From: Sphingomonas sp. G-3-2-10 | Lineage (GTDB): Bacteria; Pseudomonadota; Alphaproteobacteria; Sphingomonadales; Sphingomonadaceae | Length of the DNA: 64,000 bases | Reading direction: 5' to 3' | Assembly: GCF_012927115.1 (NCBI RefSeq) | Contig: NZ_JABBFY010000001.1 | Location: forward strand, 2,418,001 to 2,482,000 | Part shown: positions 1 through 8,166 of the stretch, in pieces | How positions within the stretch are numbered: the first letter of the stretch is position 1 | Layout: each line of letters opens with the position of its first letter | Program-made: the position numbers and the translations under genes | The notes under the pieces: model-generated | Told to the model about the DNA's origin: nothing | Databases searched by the model: none | What the model saw: only the letters and a program-made list of their open reading frames with translations

Positions 1-639
1 GGCACGCCGATCCGGCTGGTGGTCTTCGATTTCGACGGCACCCTGTGCGACAGCGGCGACTGGTTCCTGTCGGTCGTGGACGACCTCGCGCGCGCCTTTC
101 GCTTCCGCACGGTGAAGCCCGAGGAAGTCGAGATGCTGCGCAACCGCAGCTCGCGCGAAGTGATCGAATATCTCGGCATCGCACGCTGGAAGATGCCGTT
201 CCTCGCCTGGTATGTCCGGCGGCTCGTCGGCCGCAATGTCGGCCAGATCGAGCTGTTTCCCGGCACGCCCGACATGCTCGAGCAGCTAAGGGCGATGGGC
301 GTGCGGATCGCGCTGGTCACGTCGAATTCCGAAGCCAATGCGCGCGGCATCTTGGGGGCCCGCCACGCCGCGCAGATCGACTGGTTCGCCTGCGGCTCGT
401 CGCTGTTCGGCAAGGCGCCCAAGTTCCGCAAGGTGCTGCGCAAGCTGGGCATCGAGGCGGGCAACGCGCTGGCGATCGGCGACGAGACCCGCGACGTGGA
501 CGCCGCGCGCGAAGTGGGGATGCGCGCCGGATCGGTGCTGTGGGGCTATGCCGCCGAAAAGCTGCTGGTGAAGATGAAACCCGACGCGCTGTTCCGCTCG
601 CCGCAGGACATCCTCGATTATGTTGCCGCACACCGGTGA
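1..639 (+). CDS. HAD-superfamily hydrolase (5' end outside window)
   Basis: Haloacid-dehalogenase-like phosphatase. Motif I (DFDGTLCDS) lies at the very start of the window, motif II is the LVTSNS segment, a lysine follows in GKAPKF, and motif IV is IGDETRDVDAA, so the catalytic set is complete. The frame is open from base 1 and codes for GTPIRLVVFDFDG; a GTG at 19 exists but would fall just before motif I, so the true start is probably a few codons upstream of the window. The substrate cannot be told; phosphoglycolate phosphatase-like proteins are the nearest type. The TGA stop overlaps the GTG start of the next gene (GTGA), implying translational coupling. Confidence 0.85.
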   Translation, partial: GTPIRLVVFDFDGTLCDSGDWFLSVVDDLARAFRFRTVKPEEVEMLRNRSSREVIEYLGIARWKMPFLAWYVRRLVGRNVGQIELFPGTPDMLEQLRAMGVRIALVTSNSEANARGILGARHAAQIDWFACGSSLFGKAPKFRKVLRKLGIEAGNALAIGDETRDVDAAREVGMRAGSVLWGYAAEKLLVKMKPDALFRSPQDILDYVAAHR

Positions 640-1445
640 CGATTCCAGCATCGTTCGATTCCGCTGTCGTCGAAGCGATACAGGCCCGGCTCGACGGCAT
701 CGTCGCGCAGGGCATCGCCATTCCCCATGCGATCGAAAGCGGCAGCCGGGCATGGGGCTTTCCCTCGCCCGACAGCGATTATGATTGCCGCTTCATCTAT
801 GTCCGCGCGCGCGATGCCTATGTGACGCCGTGGCCGCCGCGCGACGTGATCGAAACGCCGCTGGACGCAGTGCTCGACGTCAATGGCTGGGACGCAGGAA
901 AGCTGATCAAGCTGCTGCTCAAGGGCAATGCGATCGCGATCGAATGGCTGCAGTCGCCGATCCACTACCGGTTCGATCCCGGGTTCCGGGAACTGCTGCT
1001 CGCCTTCATCGCCGGGCATGTCGATCGCGACGCGGTGCGGCGGCATTATTGGTATCTTGGCCAGCGTCAGTGGCTGCCTCATGCCGGCGATGCCGAGATC
1101 GCCGCCAAGAAGCTGTTCTATGCGCTGCGCCCGGCGATGGCGCTGCGCTGGCTGCGGCTGCATCCCGGCGAGCGCGTCGCGCCGATGCGTTTCCAGGCGC
1201 TGATGGCCGAATCCGATCCGCCCGAAGCGCTGGCGGCGGTCGCCAACGCACTGATCGAAGCCAAGGCGAAGGCGCTCGAACTGGGCAGCATTCCAATGCC
1301 GGAGCCGGTCCGCGCTTTCGTGAGCGAAGAGTTCGAAGCGACGCAGCGCGCGCTTACCGATTCCGAGCGGCCGGTCACCACGCCAGAAATGCGCGAGGCC
1401 GCCGAAGCGCTGTTTCGTGAAATCGTCGAGCGGTACGCGCCCTAG
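636..1445 (+). CDS. predicted nucleotidyltransferase (RlaP-like)
   Basis: About 269 residues. The N-terminal block GSRAWGFPSPDSDYD followed by RFIYVR is the signature of the predicted nucleotidyltransferase family PF10127 (RlaP-like), in which a glycine-serine pair and two acidic residues bind metal and nucleotide. The GTG start at 636 overlaps the stop of the HAD gene. The C-terminal half is helical with conserved-looking aromatic and basic residues (HYWYLGQRQW). The substrate is unknown. The coupling to a HAD phosphatase suggests a shared nucleotide or RNA-end metabolism, but this is inference. Confidence 0.8.
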   Translation: MTIPASFDSAVVEAIQARLDGIVAQGIAIPHAIESGSRAWGFPSPDSDYDCRFIYVRARDAYVTPWPPRDVIETPLDAVLDVNGWDAGKLIKLLLKGNAIAIEWLQSPIHYRFDPGFRELLLAFIAGHVDRDAVRRHYWYLGQRQWLPHAGDAEIAAKKLFYALRPAMALRWLRLHPGERVAPMRFQALMAESDPPEALAAVANALIEAKAKALELGSIPMPEPVRAFVSEEFEATQRALTDSERPVTTPEMREAAEALFREIVERYAP

Positions 1446-1756
1446 CCCAGATGCAGCGCCAGCCAGACGGTGGGCCGATCCTTCGCGGTGAAGGTCACCC
1501 AATGCCGCTGGCCCGCCGCGATCAGCAGATGATCGCCAGGCTTCAGCACGATTTCCACTGACTCCTCGATCCGCAGGCCCGCTTCGCCTTCGAGCAGCAG
1601 CACCCATTCGTCGGCATCCTGCACCATCGGCGCGTCGGCCGGAGTCGATTGGCCGCGCGAAACGATGCGTTCGAGGCGGACGCCGGGGCGCGTCAGCAAT
1701 TCGGTGAAGACTTCGCCCGCGCGGGCATCGGGCAGGTCGGCGAACAGGTTGGTCAT
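1442..1756 (-). CDS. small cupin-domain protein
   Basis: 104 residues with a single cupin barrel: a [13 protein letters not shown] strand pair, then [17 protein letters not shown], typical of the second cupin motif. The usual metal-binding histidines of motif 1 are not evident, though H86 is in the right place for motif 2. It starts at the ATG at 1756 ([16 protein letters not shown]); the reading frame stays open upstream but that part is antisense to tgt. Its stop overlaps that of the convergent nucleotidyltransferase gene. Cytoplasmic; the ligand is unknown. Confidence 0.8.
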   Translation of the reverse strand: MTNLFADLPDARAGEVFTELLTRPGVRLERIVSRGQSTPADAPMVQDADEWVLLLEGEAGLRIEESVEIVLKPGDHLLIAAGQRHWVTFTAKDRPTVWLALHLG

Positions 1757-1801
1757 GGCGCCCAAGTTGCGCTCCGGCACCGAACGGGGCAAGGGCGCGT
1801 C

Positions 1802-2938
1802 ATGCCTCCCCGCTTTCACTTCACCATCCATGCGACCGACGGCAAGGCGCGCCTCGGCGAGATCGCCATGCGCCGCGGCAATATCCGCACGCCCGCCTTC
1901 ATGCCCGTCGGCACTGCCGCCACCGTCAAGGCGATGAAGCCGCAGGACGTGCGCGCGACCGGCGCCGACATCCTGCTCGGCAACACCTATCACCTGATGC
2001 TGCGTCCCACCGCCGAGCGCGTCCACCGCCTCGGCGGGCTGCACGGATTCATGGGATGGGACCGGCCGATCCTGACCGACTCCGGCGGCTATCAGGTGAT
2101 GAGCCTGGCCGAGTTGACCAAGCGCAGCGAGGAAGGCGTCTCGTTCAAGTCGCACCTCGACGGATCGAAGCACCTGATCAGCCCCGAACGTTCGATGGAG
2201 ATCCAGCGGCTGCTCGGCTCGAACATCGTCATGGCGTTCGACGAGCTGGTGCCCACCACTTCGACCCGCGACGTGCAGGCGGCTGCGATGGAACGCTCGA
2301 TGCGCTGGGCGCAGCGGAGCCGCGACGGCTTCGATTCCGGCGGCGAACATGCTGAAAACAATGCGATCTTCGGCATCCAGCAAGGGGCGCTCGACGAGGG
2401 TCTGCGCAACTCCTCCGCCGATGCGCTGAAGCATATCGGGTTCGACGGCTATGCGGTCGGCGGCCTCGCGGTCGGCGAGGGGCAGGAAGCGATGTTCGGG
2501 GTACTCGATTATGCGCCGGGCCAGCTCGACGAACGCAAGCCGCGCTACCTGATGGGCGTGGGCAAGCCCGACGACATCGTCGGTGCCGTCGAGCGCGGGA
2601 TCGACATGTTCGATTGCGTGCTGCCCACGCGCAGCGGACGCACCGGACAGGCCTTTACCCGCACCGGCCCGATCAACATCCGCAACGCGCGCTTCGGCGA
2701 GGATCAGGGGCCGCTCGATCCCCAATGCCCCTGCCCGGTCTGCAGCACTTGGAGCCGCGCCTATCTCCACCATCTGGTGCGCGCGGGCGAAATTCTGGGC
2801 GCGATGCTTATGACCGAGCACAACCTCTATTTCTATCAGCACCTGATGGCCGATCTGCGCCAGGCGATCGGCGAAGGGCGGCTGGCGGTGTTCGCGAACG
2901 ACTTCCGCGCCAGCTATTGCGGCAAGCCGGAGAGCTAG
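1802..2938 (+). CDS. tgt: queuine/preQ1 tRNA-guanine transglycosylase
   Basis: 378 residues, the usual length for bacterial TGT. It exchanges guanine-34 of GUN-anticodon tRNAs (Tyr, His, Asn, Asp) for preQ1 in queuosine synthesis. Visible are the substrate-binding [10 protein letters not shown] block (D93), the catalytic-aspartate segment around [15 protein letters not shown], and the zinc site [16 protein letters not shown] near the C-terminus. I chose the ATG at 1802 ([10 protein letters not shown]) because the family begins there; the frame is open further upstream. queG, the last step of the pathway, lies at 32623-33693 in the same window but is not linked to it. Confidence 0.97.
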   Translation: MPPRFHFTIHATDGKARLGEIAMRRGNIRTPAFMPVGTAATVKAMKPQDVRATGADILLGNTYHLMLRPTAERVHRLGGLHGFMGWDRPILTDSGGYQVMSLAELTKRSEEGVSFKSHLDGSKHLISPERSMEIQRLLGSNIVMAFDELVPTTSTRDVQAAAMERSMRWAQRSRDGFDSGGEHAENNAIFGIQQGALDEGLRNSSADALKHIGFDGYAVGGLAVGEGQEAMFGVLDYAPGQLDERKPRYLMGVGKPDDIVGAVERGIDMFDCVLPTRSGRTGQAFTRTGPINIRNARFGEDQGPLDPQCPCPVCSTWSRAYLHHLVRAGEILGAMLMTEHNLYFYQHLMADLRQAIGEGRLAVFANDFRASYCGKPES

Positions 2939-2950
2939 TAGGCTGGCGGG

Positions 2951-3271
2951 ATGCTTCTCGTCCTCCGCCTCCTCTCGATCCTCGTCGGCGCCGGCACTGC
3001 TTGGCAGGTGCTGGAAGGCACGATGACCGCGCCGCTGTTCAAGGTCGCCGATCTCGCGCTGGGCGCGGCGCTGGTGATCGCGGCGTTGCTTCCGCGGGTG
3101 ATCGCGCCGTCCGCTTTGCTCGCGGCCAATGCCTATGCGCTGGGCGTCTTCTCGATCGCGCTGGCCAGCTATCTCGTGCCGGGACGGCCTGTCGCGCCGC
3201 TGCTGATCGGGTGCATGGCGATCAACCTGACAGCGATCCTGCTGCTGTTCCCGCGCGGATCACATCACTAA
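2951..3271 (+). CDS. small integral membrane protein
   Basis: 106 residues, almost all hydrophobic, with three to four predicted transmembrane segments (residues about 2-20, 35-55, 58-75 and 82-100) and a short polar C-terminus. It begins 12 bases after the tgt stop and is probably co-transcribed with it. No family is recognised and there are no charged catalytic residues, so no function is proposed. Confidence 0.7.
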   Translation: MLLVLRLLSILVGAGTAWQVLEGTMTAPLFKVADLALGAALVIAALLPRVIAPSALLAANAYALGVFSIALASYLVPGRPVAPLLIGCMAINLTAILLLFPRGSHH

Positions 3272-3402
3272 AATTACCTTAACCATCAAGTGTTTCGCCC
3301 CGGCACAGTCGAAAATCGGGGGACGAAAACCTTCATGAAAACCGCTATGCCGCGCGTCCGCGGAGCCTTTGTCGGGTTCCGGGTAAAGCGGGGCTTTGGC
3401 GC

Positions 3403-4422
3403 TTGTTCTGGCGGCGTTTCACACGGATGCAGGCTCGGGGGCTGGCAGCGGCGGCGATTGCATCGCTGATCGGGGCCGGCTTTTCCGCGCAGGCACTCGG
3501 GCCCGGCGCGGTCGGCGCGGTGAAGCCGAAGATCGTCGAGACCGGCTATGAAGCCGAGGACCATTTCCCCGGCGCCGCATATTACACCGCCGTCGCCGAC
3601 GATTCGGCCGAAGCCGCCGAAGACGTCGCGATGGCCGGCGCCACCGGCACCGTCGCATTGCCCGACATCCCCATTCCGGCCGGCGCGGTGATCGACGAAT
3701 CGATCCGTCCCGCCCAGCCCTTCCGCCTCGCCGGCAGCGAAGTGGACAAGGCCCGCGCGCTCCAGTGCCTGACCACCGCCATCTATTACGAAGCCGCGAA
3801 CGAGCCCGATGATGGCCAGCGCGCGGTGGCGCAGGTGATCCTGAACCGCGTGCGCCATCCGACCTTCCCGGCGACGGTGTGTGGCGTGATCTATCAGGGC
3901 AGCGAGCGGCGCGGCTGCCAGTTCAGCTACGCCTGCGACGGATCGATGGCGCGGACGCCCTCGCGCACTGCATGGCTGCGCGCGCAAAAGGTGGCGGCTT
4001 CGGCGCTGAACGGCAGCGTGTTCGCGCCAGTCGGCCTTGCGACACACTATCACACCTATGCGGTTACCCCGTCGTGGAACCGCACCCTGGTGATGACCGG
4101 CGTTTATGGCGCGCACTTCTTCCATCGCTGGAAGGGTTATTGGGGCACCGCCGCCGCCTTCACCCAGCGCTATCGCGGCAGCGAACCGCTGCCGGGTCCG
4201 CATCCCAGCGCGACGCAGGTCGCCACGCCCGTTCCGGTGCCGACCCCGGTTGCCACCCCGGCGCAGACGCCGCGCGAGCTGATCCGCCCCGAATATGCCG
4301 ACAGCGGCAAGGCCAAGCCGGGCTTCGCCTCCGCCGCACCCGTCGCGACGACGGCGGCAGCGCAGGGCGACGAATCGCAGATCCTCGACAGATGGCGCGA
4401 CAGCGGGAAGCCGCTGCGCTAA
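3403..4422 (+). CDS. SleB-type cell wall hydrolase, exported
   Basis: About 339 residues. The domain at residues 117-190 is Hydrolase_2 (SleB/CwlJ family): IYYEAANEPDDGQRAVAQV, then ILNRVRHPTFPATVCGVIYQ and CQFSYACDG, with E130 as the expected catalytic glutamate. The family cleaves peptidoglycan as a lytic transglycosylase. An N-terminal hydrophobic segment (residues 12-30) looks like a signal peptide or anchor. The start is uncertain: a TTG at 3403 or the ATG at 3427 (MQARGLAAAAIASLIG) would both keep it, and the ATG gives a cleaner signal peptide. The C-terminal tail is rich in proline and threonine (PVPVPTPVATPAQTP), a likely periplasmic linker. Confidence 0.88.
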   Translation: MFWRRFTRMQARGLAAAAIASLIGAGFSAQALGPGAVGAVKPKIVETGYEAEDHFPGAAYYTAVADDSAEAAEDVAMAGATGTVALPDIPIPAGAVIDESIRPAQPFRLAGSEVDKARALQCLTTAIYYEAANEPDDGQRAVAQVILNRVRHPTFPATVCGVIYQGSERRGCQFSYACDGSMARTPSRTAWLRAQKVAASALNGSVFAPVGLATHYHTYAVTPSWNRTLVMTGVYGAHFFHRWKGYWGTAAAFTQRYRGSEPLPGPHPSATQVATPVPVPTPVATPAQTPRELIRPEYADSGKAKPGFASAAPVATTAAAQGDESQILDRWRDSGKPLR

Positions 4423-4431
4423 CCTGCGCAG

Positions 4432-4803
4432 ATGCGCATCCTCACCATCGCCGCCCTGCTGCTCGCGCCGTTCCCGGCGCTCGCGCAGGACTTTCATTGC
4501 CGCAACACCGGCGCCGAAATCCGCTGCGTCTCGACCGGTTGCGAAGTGGAGACGGAAAGCTTCACGCCGATGGAGTTGCGGCGAACCGGCAACAAACTCT
4601 CGATCTGCTCCTATTCGGCCTGCTGGGAAGGCCCGATCCGGATGCGGCGCAGCTATGAGGGCGTGACCTTCCTGTCCGCCAGCGTACGGATCAGTTCGCC
4701 GGGCGAACCCAACCGCGCGCCGCTCTCGGTGATGTACGACCGCGAGGGTGTGGCGCAGATCCGCTGGCTCGGCTTCTCCAACGCGATGCGCTGCGGCGCA
4801 TAA
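4432..4803 (+). CDS. small secreted cysteine-containing protein
   Basis: 123 residues with a clear Sec signal peptide (MRILTIAALLLAPFPALAQ, cleavage after AQ). The mature part has seven cysteines, including one pair around CRNTGAEIRC, that could form disulfides in the periplasm. It starts nine bases after the stop of the wall hydrolase and is followed by a terminator, so it is probably the last gene of that unit. The family is not recognised. Confidence 0.8.
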   Translation: MRILTIAALLLAPFPALAQDFHCRNTGAEIRCVSTGCEVETESFTPMELRRTGNKLSICSYSACWEGPIRMRRSYEGVTFLSASVRISSPGEPNRAPLSVMYDREGVAQIRWLGFSNAMRCGA

Positions 4804-4807
4804 CGAA

Positions 4808-4842
4808 AAGGGCCCCGCCATTGCTGGCGGAGCCCCTTGTCG
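4808..4842. terminator. bidirectional rho-independent terminator
   Basis: A GC-rich stem (ggccccgcca pairing with tggcggagcccc) has A residues on the left and CTT/T on the right. It lies between the convergent ends of the genes at 4432-4803 and 4861-5259 and can serve both. Confidence 0.75.
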
Positions 4843-4860
4843 TTCGCTTGTCCGTCGCGA

Positions 4861-5259
4861 TTAGCGGCGGTGCGGGCGGCCATGATCGCCGCGATGGTCA
4901 CGATCATTCTTCTGGATCCGGATGCGGCGCTCGAGCGAGTCGAAGCGACGGTCCAGATCACGGCGCTCGGCCAGGGTCAGGCCGGGGCGCGAAGCGCGAT
5001 AGCGGGCTTCGAGACGAGCGATCTCGCGGAACTCGGCGCGCAGACGGGCTGCTTCCGAACGGCTGAGCGCACCAGAGCGGATGCCCTGATTGATGCGGCT
5101 CTCGATGCGGTTCTGACGCGCATTGATGTTCTGCCATGCGCCGCCCTGATTGTAGCCATAGTCATAGCCGTGGTTCGGCGCCGGCGCGGCCATCGCGGTG
5201 GCGGGGATCGCGGTCGCAGCCATGCCGAGGCCGGCGAGCAGGATGGTGAACTTCTTCAT
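4861..5259 (-). CDS. secreted basic protein with charged helical region
   Basis: 132 residues. A Sec signal peptide (about residues 1-25, ending near AMAAPA) is followed by a Gly/Tyr/Asn-rich stretch (NHGYDYGYNQGGAWQN) and then a long helix dense in Arg and Glu (residues 47-115), ending in His/Arg-rich residues. The start is well supported by the ribosome binding site AGGAG just before the ATG. Periplasmic proteins of this composition are common in Sphingomonas and have no assigned function. A similar Arg-rich secreted protein lies at 11808-12356. Confidence 0.85.
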   Translation of the reverse strand: MKKFTILLAGLGMAATAIPATAMAAPAPNHGYDYGYNQGGAWQNINARQNRIESRINQGIRSGALSRSEAARLRAEFREIARLEARYRASRPGLTLAERRDLDRRFDSLERRIRIQKNDRDHRGDHGRPHRR

Positions 5260-5590
5260 GGTGTGTCTCCTCTTACAAAACTCGACCGCCCCTGCGGCCT
5301 GACACCTTTATGGGCATCGCTTGTCGCATCGATGTGACGCAAAACCCGTTTTAGTGTCGCAGCCTGTCGCAACCCTGAGCAGTTCGTTCAGGTTCCCCAC
5401 AGGCCGGTCCAATGCCCCGGGCGGCTGATCGTTCCACGTTCGTATTGTTTGCCGGTGGATAGCCCCGATTCGACGCCGCCCAGCCCTAATCTGATAGACC
5501 AGTTTGAATTATAAACTTGTTGGTGTATATCGCGATTCGATGAGGCCGAGGGCGCTCGCGGGGAGCGCGGCGCAGGCCGCGGAGAATGCG
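5260..5590. other. divergent intergenic region
   Basis: This 331-base stretch separates the divergent genes at 4861-5259 and 5591-6820. The left half contains TGTCGCA three times (about 5320-5375). The right half has an AT-rich promoter-like segment, listed separately. No convincing coding region is seen: the overlapping frames have poor codon use for this genome. Confidence 0.5.
5504..5531 (+). promoter_or_regulatory. putative promoter of the acyltransferase operon
   Basis: TTGAAT at 5504-5509 and TATATC at 5526-5531 are separated by 16 bases, giving sigma-70-like -35 and -10 boxes in an otherwise GC-rich region. Transcription would begin near 5538, which argues for translation from the ATG at 5591 rather than from the earlier in-frame starts. 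GTTT/AAAC arms with flanking ACCA/TGGT overlap the boxes and could bind a regulator. Confidence 0.4.
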
Positions 5591-6820
5591 ATGACCAGTC
5601 CCGAAGCGAATTCCGGCGCATCCGAGCGCCTCCACGCTCTCGACGCCGTGCGCGCTGGCGCGCTGCTGCTGGGCGTGGCATTCCATGCCAGCCTGTCCTT
5701 CCTGCCCGGCCCGCAGATCTGGGTGGTACGCGACACGCCGAGCGAAGCGATCGCCACCGCCGGCTATGTCGCGCACATCTTCCGCATGGCGGCGTTCTTC
5801 GTGATCGCAGGCTATTTCGGGCGGATGCTGCTCCAACGGCGCGGAACCGGCGGGTTTGTCCGCAATCGCGTCACTCGCATCGTCATGCCGCTGCTGAGCT
5901 TCTGGACGATCGTGATGGCGGGAATCATCGCCTGCTTCATCTGGGGGGCGGCAGTCATGAACGGCGGAACGCTGCCGACCGACGGCCCGCCGCCTCCGCC
6001 GCTGACGATCGCCACCTTCCCGCTAACCCATCTCTGGTTCCTCTATCTGCTGACTCTGTTCTATGTCGCGGCGCTGGCGATCCGTGGGATCGCGTCGGTG
6101 ATCGACCGCAAGGGCAGCCTGCGCGCGGGTCCGGTGGACGGCGCGATGCGCGGCTTGCTGGCGACGCCGGCGGGTGCGATCGTCCTCGCCGTGCCGCTGT
6201 CGATCGCGCTGGCGGCGAAGAGCAACTGGTTCGCCTGGGGCGGCATCCCGACGCCCGACACCGGGCTGGTCCCCAATATCGCCGCGACCATCGCCTATGG
6301 CACGGCTTTCACGTTCGGCTGGCTGCTCCAGCGCCAGCCGGTGCTGCTCGGCTCGCTCAAGCGCTGGTGGCCGGTGCATCTGATCGGCTCGGTGGCGCTG
6401 ACCATCGCCTGCTGCATCATGATCGACGGCATCTCGATCGTGACGCCCATGCCCGAAGGCGATCTGAAGAGCGCGTACGCCTATTGCTATGCGCTGGCGG
6501 TGTGGACCTGGACGCTGGGATTGATCGGCGCGGCGCTTCACTTCCTCACGGCCGAGAATCGCGCGATCCGCTATGTCGCCGATGCGTCCTACTGGATCTA
6601 TCTGATCCACCTGCCGGTGGTGATGGCGTTGCAGGTGATGGTGTTCACCCTGCCCCTGCCCGCGCTGGCCAAATGGGGCATCGTGATCACTGCGTCTTTC
6701 CTTATCCTGCTCGCCAGCTATCACCTGCTCGTGCGCCACAGCTGGATCGGCAAGTGGCTCAACGGGCGCAAGCTGCCGTGGCGCAAGCCGGCAGCGGGGA
6801 TGGAGATGCAGGCGGCATGA
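5591..6820 (+). CDS. membrane acyltransferase, acyltransferase-3/OpgC type
   Basis: About 409 residues from the ATG at 5591 (MTSPEANSGASERLHALDAV). RLHALDAVRAGALLLGVAFH is the start of the acyltransferase-3 family (PF01757), whose histidine and arginine near the first membrane helix are catalytic. About ten hydrophobic segments follow. These enzymes O-acylate periplasmic or surface glycans, using acyl groups passed across the membrane. Earlier in-frame starts at 5504 and 5540 exist but are less likely because a promoter overlaps them. The stop overlaps the next start (ATGA). Confidence 0.88.
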   Translation: MTSPEANSGASERLHALDAVRAGALLLGVAFHASLSFLPGPQIWVVRDTPSEAIATAGYVAHIFRMAAFFVIAGYFGRMLLQRRGTGGFVRNRVTRIVMPLLSFWTIVMAGIIACFIWGAAVMNGGTLPTDGPPPPPLTIATFPLTHLWFLYLLTLFYVAALAIRGIASVIDRKGSLRAGPVDGAMRGLLATPAGAIVLAVPLSIALAAKSNWFAWGGIPTPDTGLVPNIAATIAYGTAFTFGWLLQRQPVLLGSLKRWWPVHLIGSVALTIACCIMIDGISIVTPMPEGDLKSAYAYCYALAVWTWTLGLIGAALHFLTAENRAIRYVADASYWIYLIHLPVVMALQVMVFTLPLPALAKWGIVITASFLILLASYHLLVRHSWIGKWLNGRKLPWRKPAAGMEMQAA

Positions 6821-7449
6821 AGGACCGGGCGGAAACCGCACGCGACGATCTCGCCTTCGTCCGCGCGCTGATGAGCGAGAGCGGACAGGTGCAGGATTCG
6901 CTGGGACAGGCGCTGCTCGCGGGTGGCGCCTGTTACGGCATCCAGTGCCTTGTTCAGGCGATCCTGGCGACCGGCATGACGGTGCCGGTCCTCGTCCATC
7001 TGACGGCAGGGATCCTGCCCACGGTGATCTTCATCATACTGATCACGCGCATCACCATCCGCGACCGGGGCCGGAGCCAGCACAGCGTCGGCACCCGCGC
7101 GATCAACGCGGCGTTCGGCGGCGGCGGGCTGGCGGCGATGACCACCGCGTTGATCTTCGGCTGGCTGGCGTACCGCACCCAGAATATGGGCACCTGGCTG
7201 CTCCACCCGATCATGATCTGCGTGGTGCAGGGCACCGTCTGGTACATCGCCTTCGCGGTGCGGCGGCGGGGCCTGTACGGCCTGGTCTCCGCCGGATGGT
7301 TCGCGACATCGCTGGTGCTGGCGGTGATGCTCGGGCTCGGCGACGAGACGCTGATCGTGCCGTTCCTGCTGGTGCTTGCCGCCGCGCTGCTGGGACTGAT
7401 GGCGCTGCCCGGCTGGATCCTGATGCGCGCCGGCCGGCAAGCGGCCTGA
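6817..7449 (+). CDS. multi-pass membrane protein
   Basis: 210 residues, with an acidic N-terminal stretch of about 35 residues and then six or so hydrophobic segments. The start overlaps the acyltransferase stop (ATGA) and the next gene starts five bases after its end, so the three are one operon. Similar membrane proteins are often found before small winged-helix regulators of the type encoded next. No enzymatic motif is visible and the function is unknown. Confidence 0.78.
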   Translation: MKDRAETARDDLAFVRALMSESGQVQDSLGQALLAGGACYGIQCLVQAILATGMTVPVLVHLTAGILPTVIFIILITRITIRDRGRSQHSVGTRAINAAFGGGGLAAMTTALIFGWLAYRTQNMGTWLLHPIMICVVQGTVWYIAFAVRRRGLYGLVSAGWFATSLVLAVMLGLGDETLIVPFLLVLAAALLGLMALPGWILMRAGRQAA

Positions 7450-7453
7450 TCGC

Positions 7454-7747
7454 GTGGGGGCTTTCGATATCGGACAGATCGACGACGTGATCCACGGGCG
7501 GATGCGCCTGGGGATCATGGCGTATCTGGTCGATGCCGAAGCCGCCGATTTCAACGAGCTCAAGGCGCTGCTGCAAGCGACGCAGGGCAATCTCTCGGTG
7601 CATCTGCGCAAGCTGGAGGAAGCCGGTTATATCGAGATCGAGAAGAGCTTCCTGAACCGCAAGCCGCTCACCCGCGCGCGGATCACGGAGAAGGGGCGAA
7701 CGGCGTTCGCGGCGTATCTGGAAGCGCTGGGGAAGCTGATCGGCTAG
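7454..7747 (+). CDS. winged-helix transcriptional regulator
   Basis: 97 residues. The GRMRLGIMAYL opening, the LKALLQATQGNLSVHLRKLE recognition helix and the EAGYIEIEKSF wing match the HTH_34/ArsR-like group (winged-helix DNA-binding domain, PF13601). Translation begins at a GTG at 7454. As the last gene of the acyltransferase/membrane protein unit it most likely controls that operon. No cysteine metal site or sensor domain is present. Confidence 0.85.
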   Translation: MGAFDIGQIDDVIHGRMRLGIMAYLVDAEAADFNELKALLQATQGNLSVHLRKLEEAGYIEIEKSFLNRKPLTRARITEKGRTAFAAYLEALGKLIG

Positions 7748-8166
7748 TTGGAGGCTTGCTCGTCGATGCGATCAATGCGTTTGCGCTCGCGATCACTCAG
7801 GTTCCGGTACACCCATCCTTTGACGTATCGCGCCAGTGCCTCTGCCGCCTCGCGGTCTGAGAATATCTGCGCTTTCAGCCGTCGTAACGCGTTGATGCGC
7901 CCCGGCGAGTATTCGAGGCTGACGCGTACATCATCGAGCAACAGCAGTCGCACGACACAATTGACCAGCTCTTTCGACGCACGGTGCATGCCGATGACAT
8001 GCCCTGCCTCACCCATGCCTTCGTAGATTTCGCCAACGTATGGCCGCGTACCCGCGCTGAACATCCGCGTGCCGGTGAAAGTGCCGCCATCCGCCTTAGG
8101 TCCGCGTAGCTCTCGATTCATATTGGCCACCACTGTCCAGACGGGTTCGACAGCAGTCACCCTCAA
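7744..8166 (-). CDS. hypothetical protein, lower GC than neighbours
   Basis: About 140 residues from a TTG at 8166 that overlaps the recN stop (TTGA); a GTG two codons later or the internal ATG (MNRELRGPKA) are alternatives. It is soluble, with a mixed N-terminal part and a basic helical C-terminus (DRERKRIDRIDE). I do not recognise a family. By eye its DNA is less GC-rich and its codon use less biased than recN or the genes to the left, which may indicate a later arrival. Its stop overlaps that of the convergent regulator. Confidence 0.65.
   Translation of the reverse strand: MRVTAVEPVWTVVANMNRELRGPKADGGTFTGTRMFSAGTRPYVGEIYEGMGEAGHVIGMHRASKELVNCVVRLLLLDDVRVSLEYSPGRINALRRLKAQIFSDREAAEALARYVKGWVYRNLSDRERKRIDRIDEQASN

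Noticed and set aside
5388..5836. Minus-strand frames over the promoter and start of the acyltransferase gene
   Set aside because: They overlap a clear gene and promoter-like sequence and have atypical amino acid composition.
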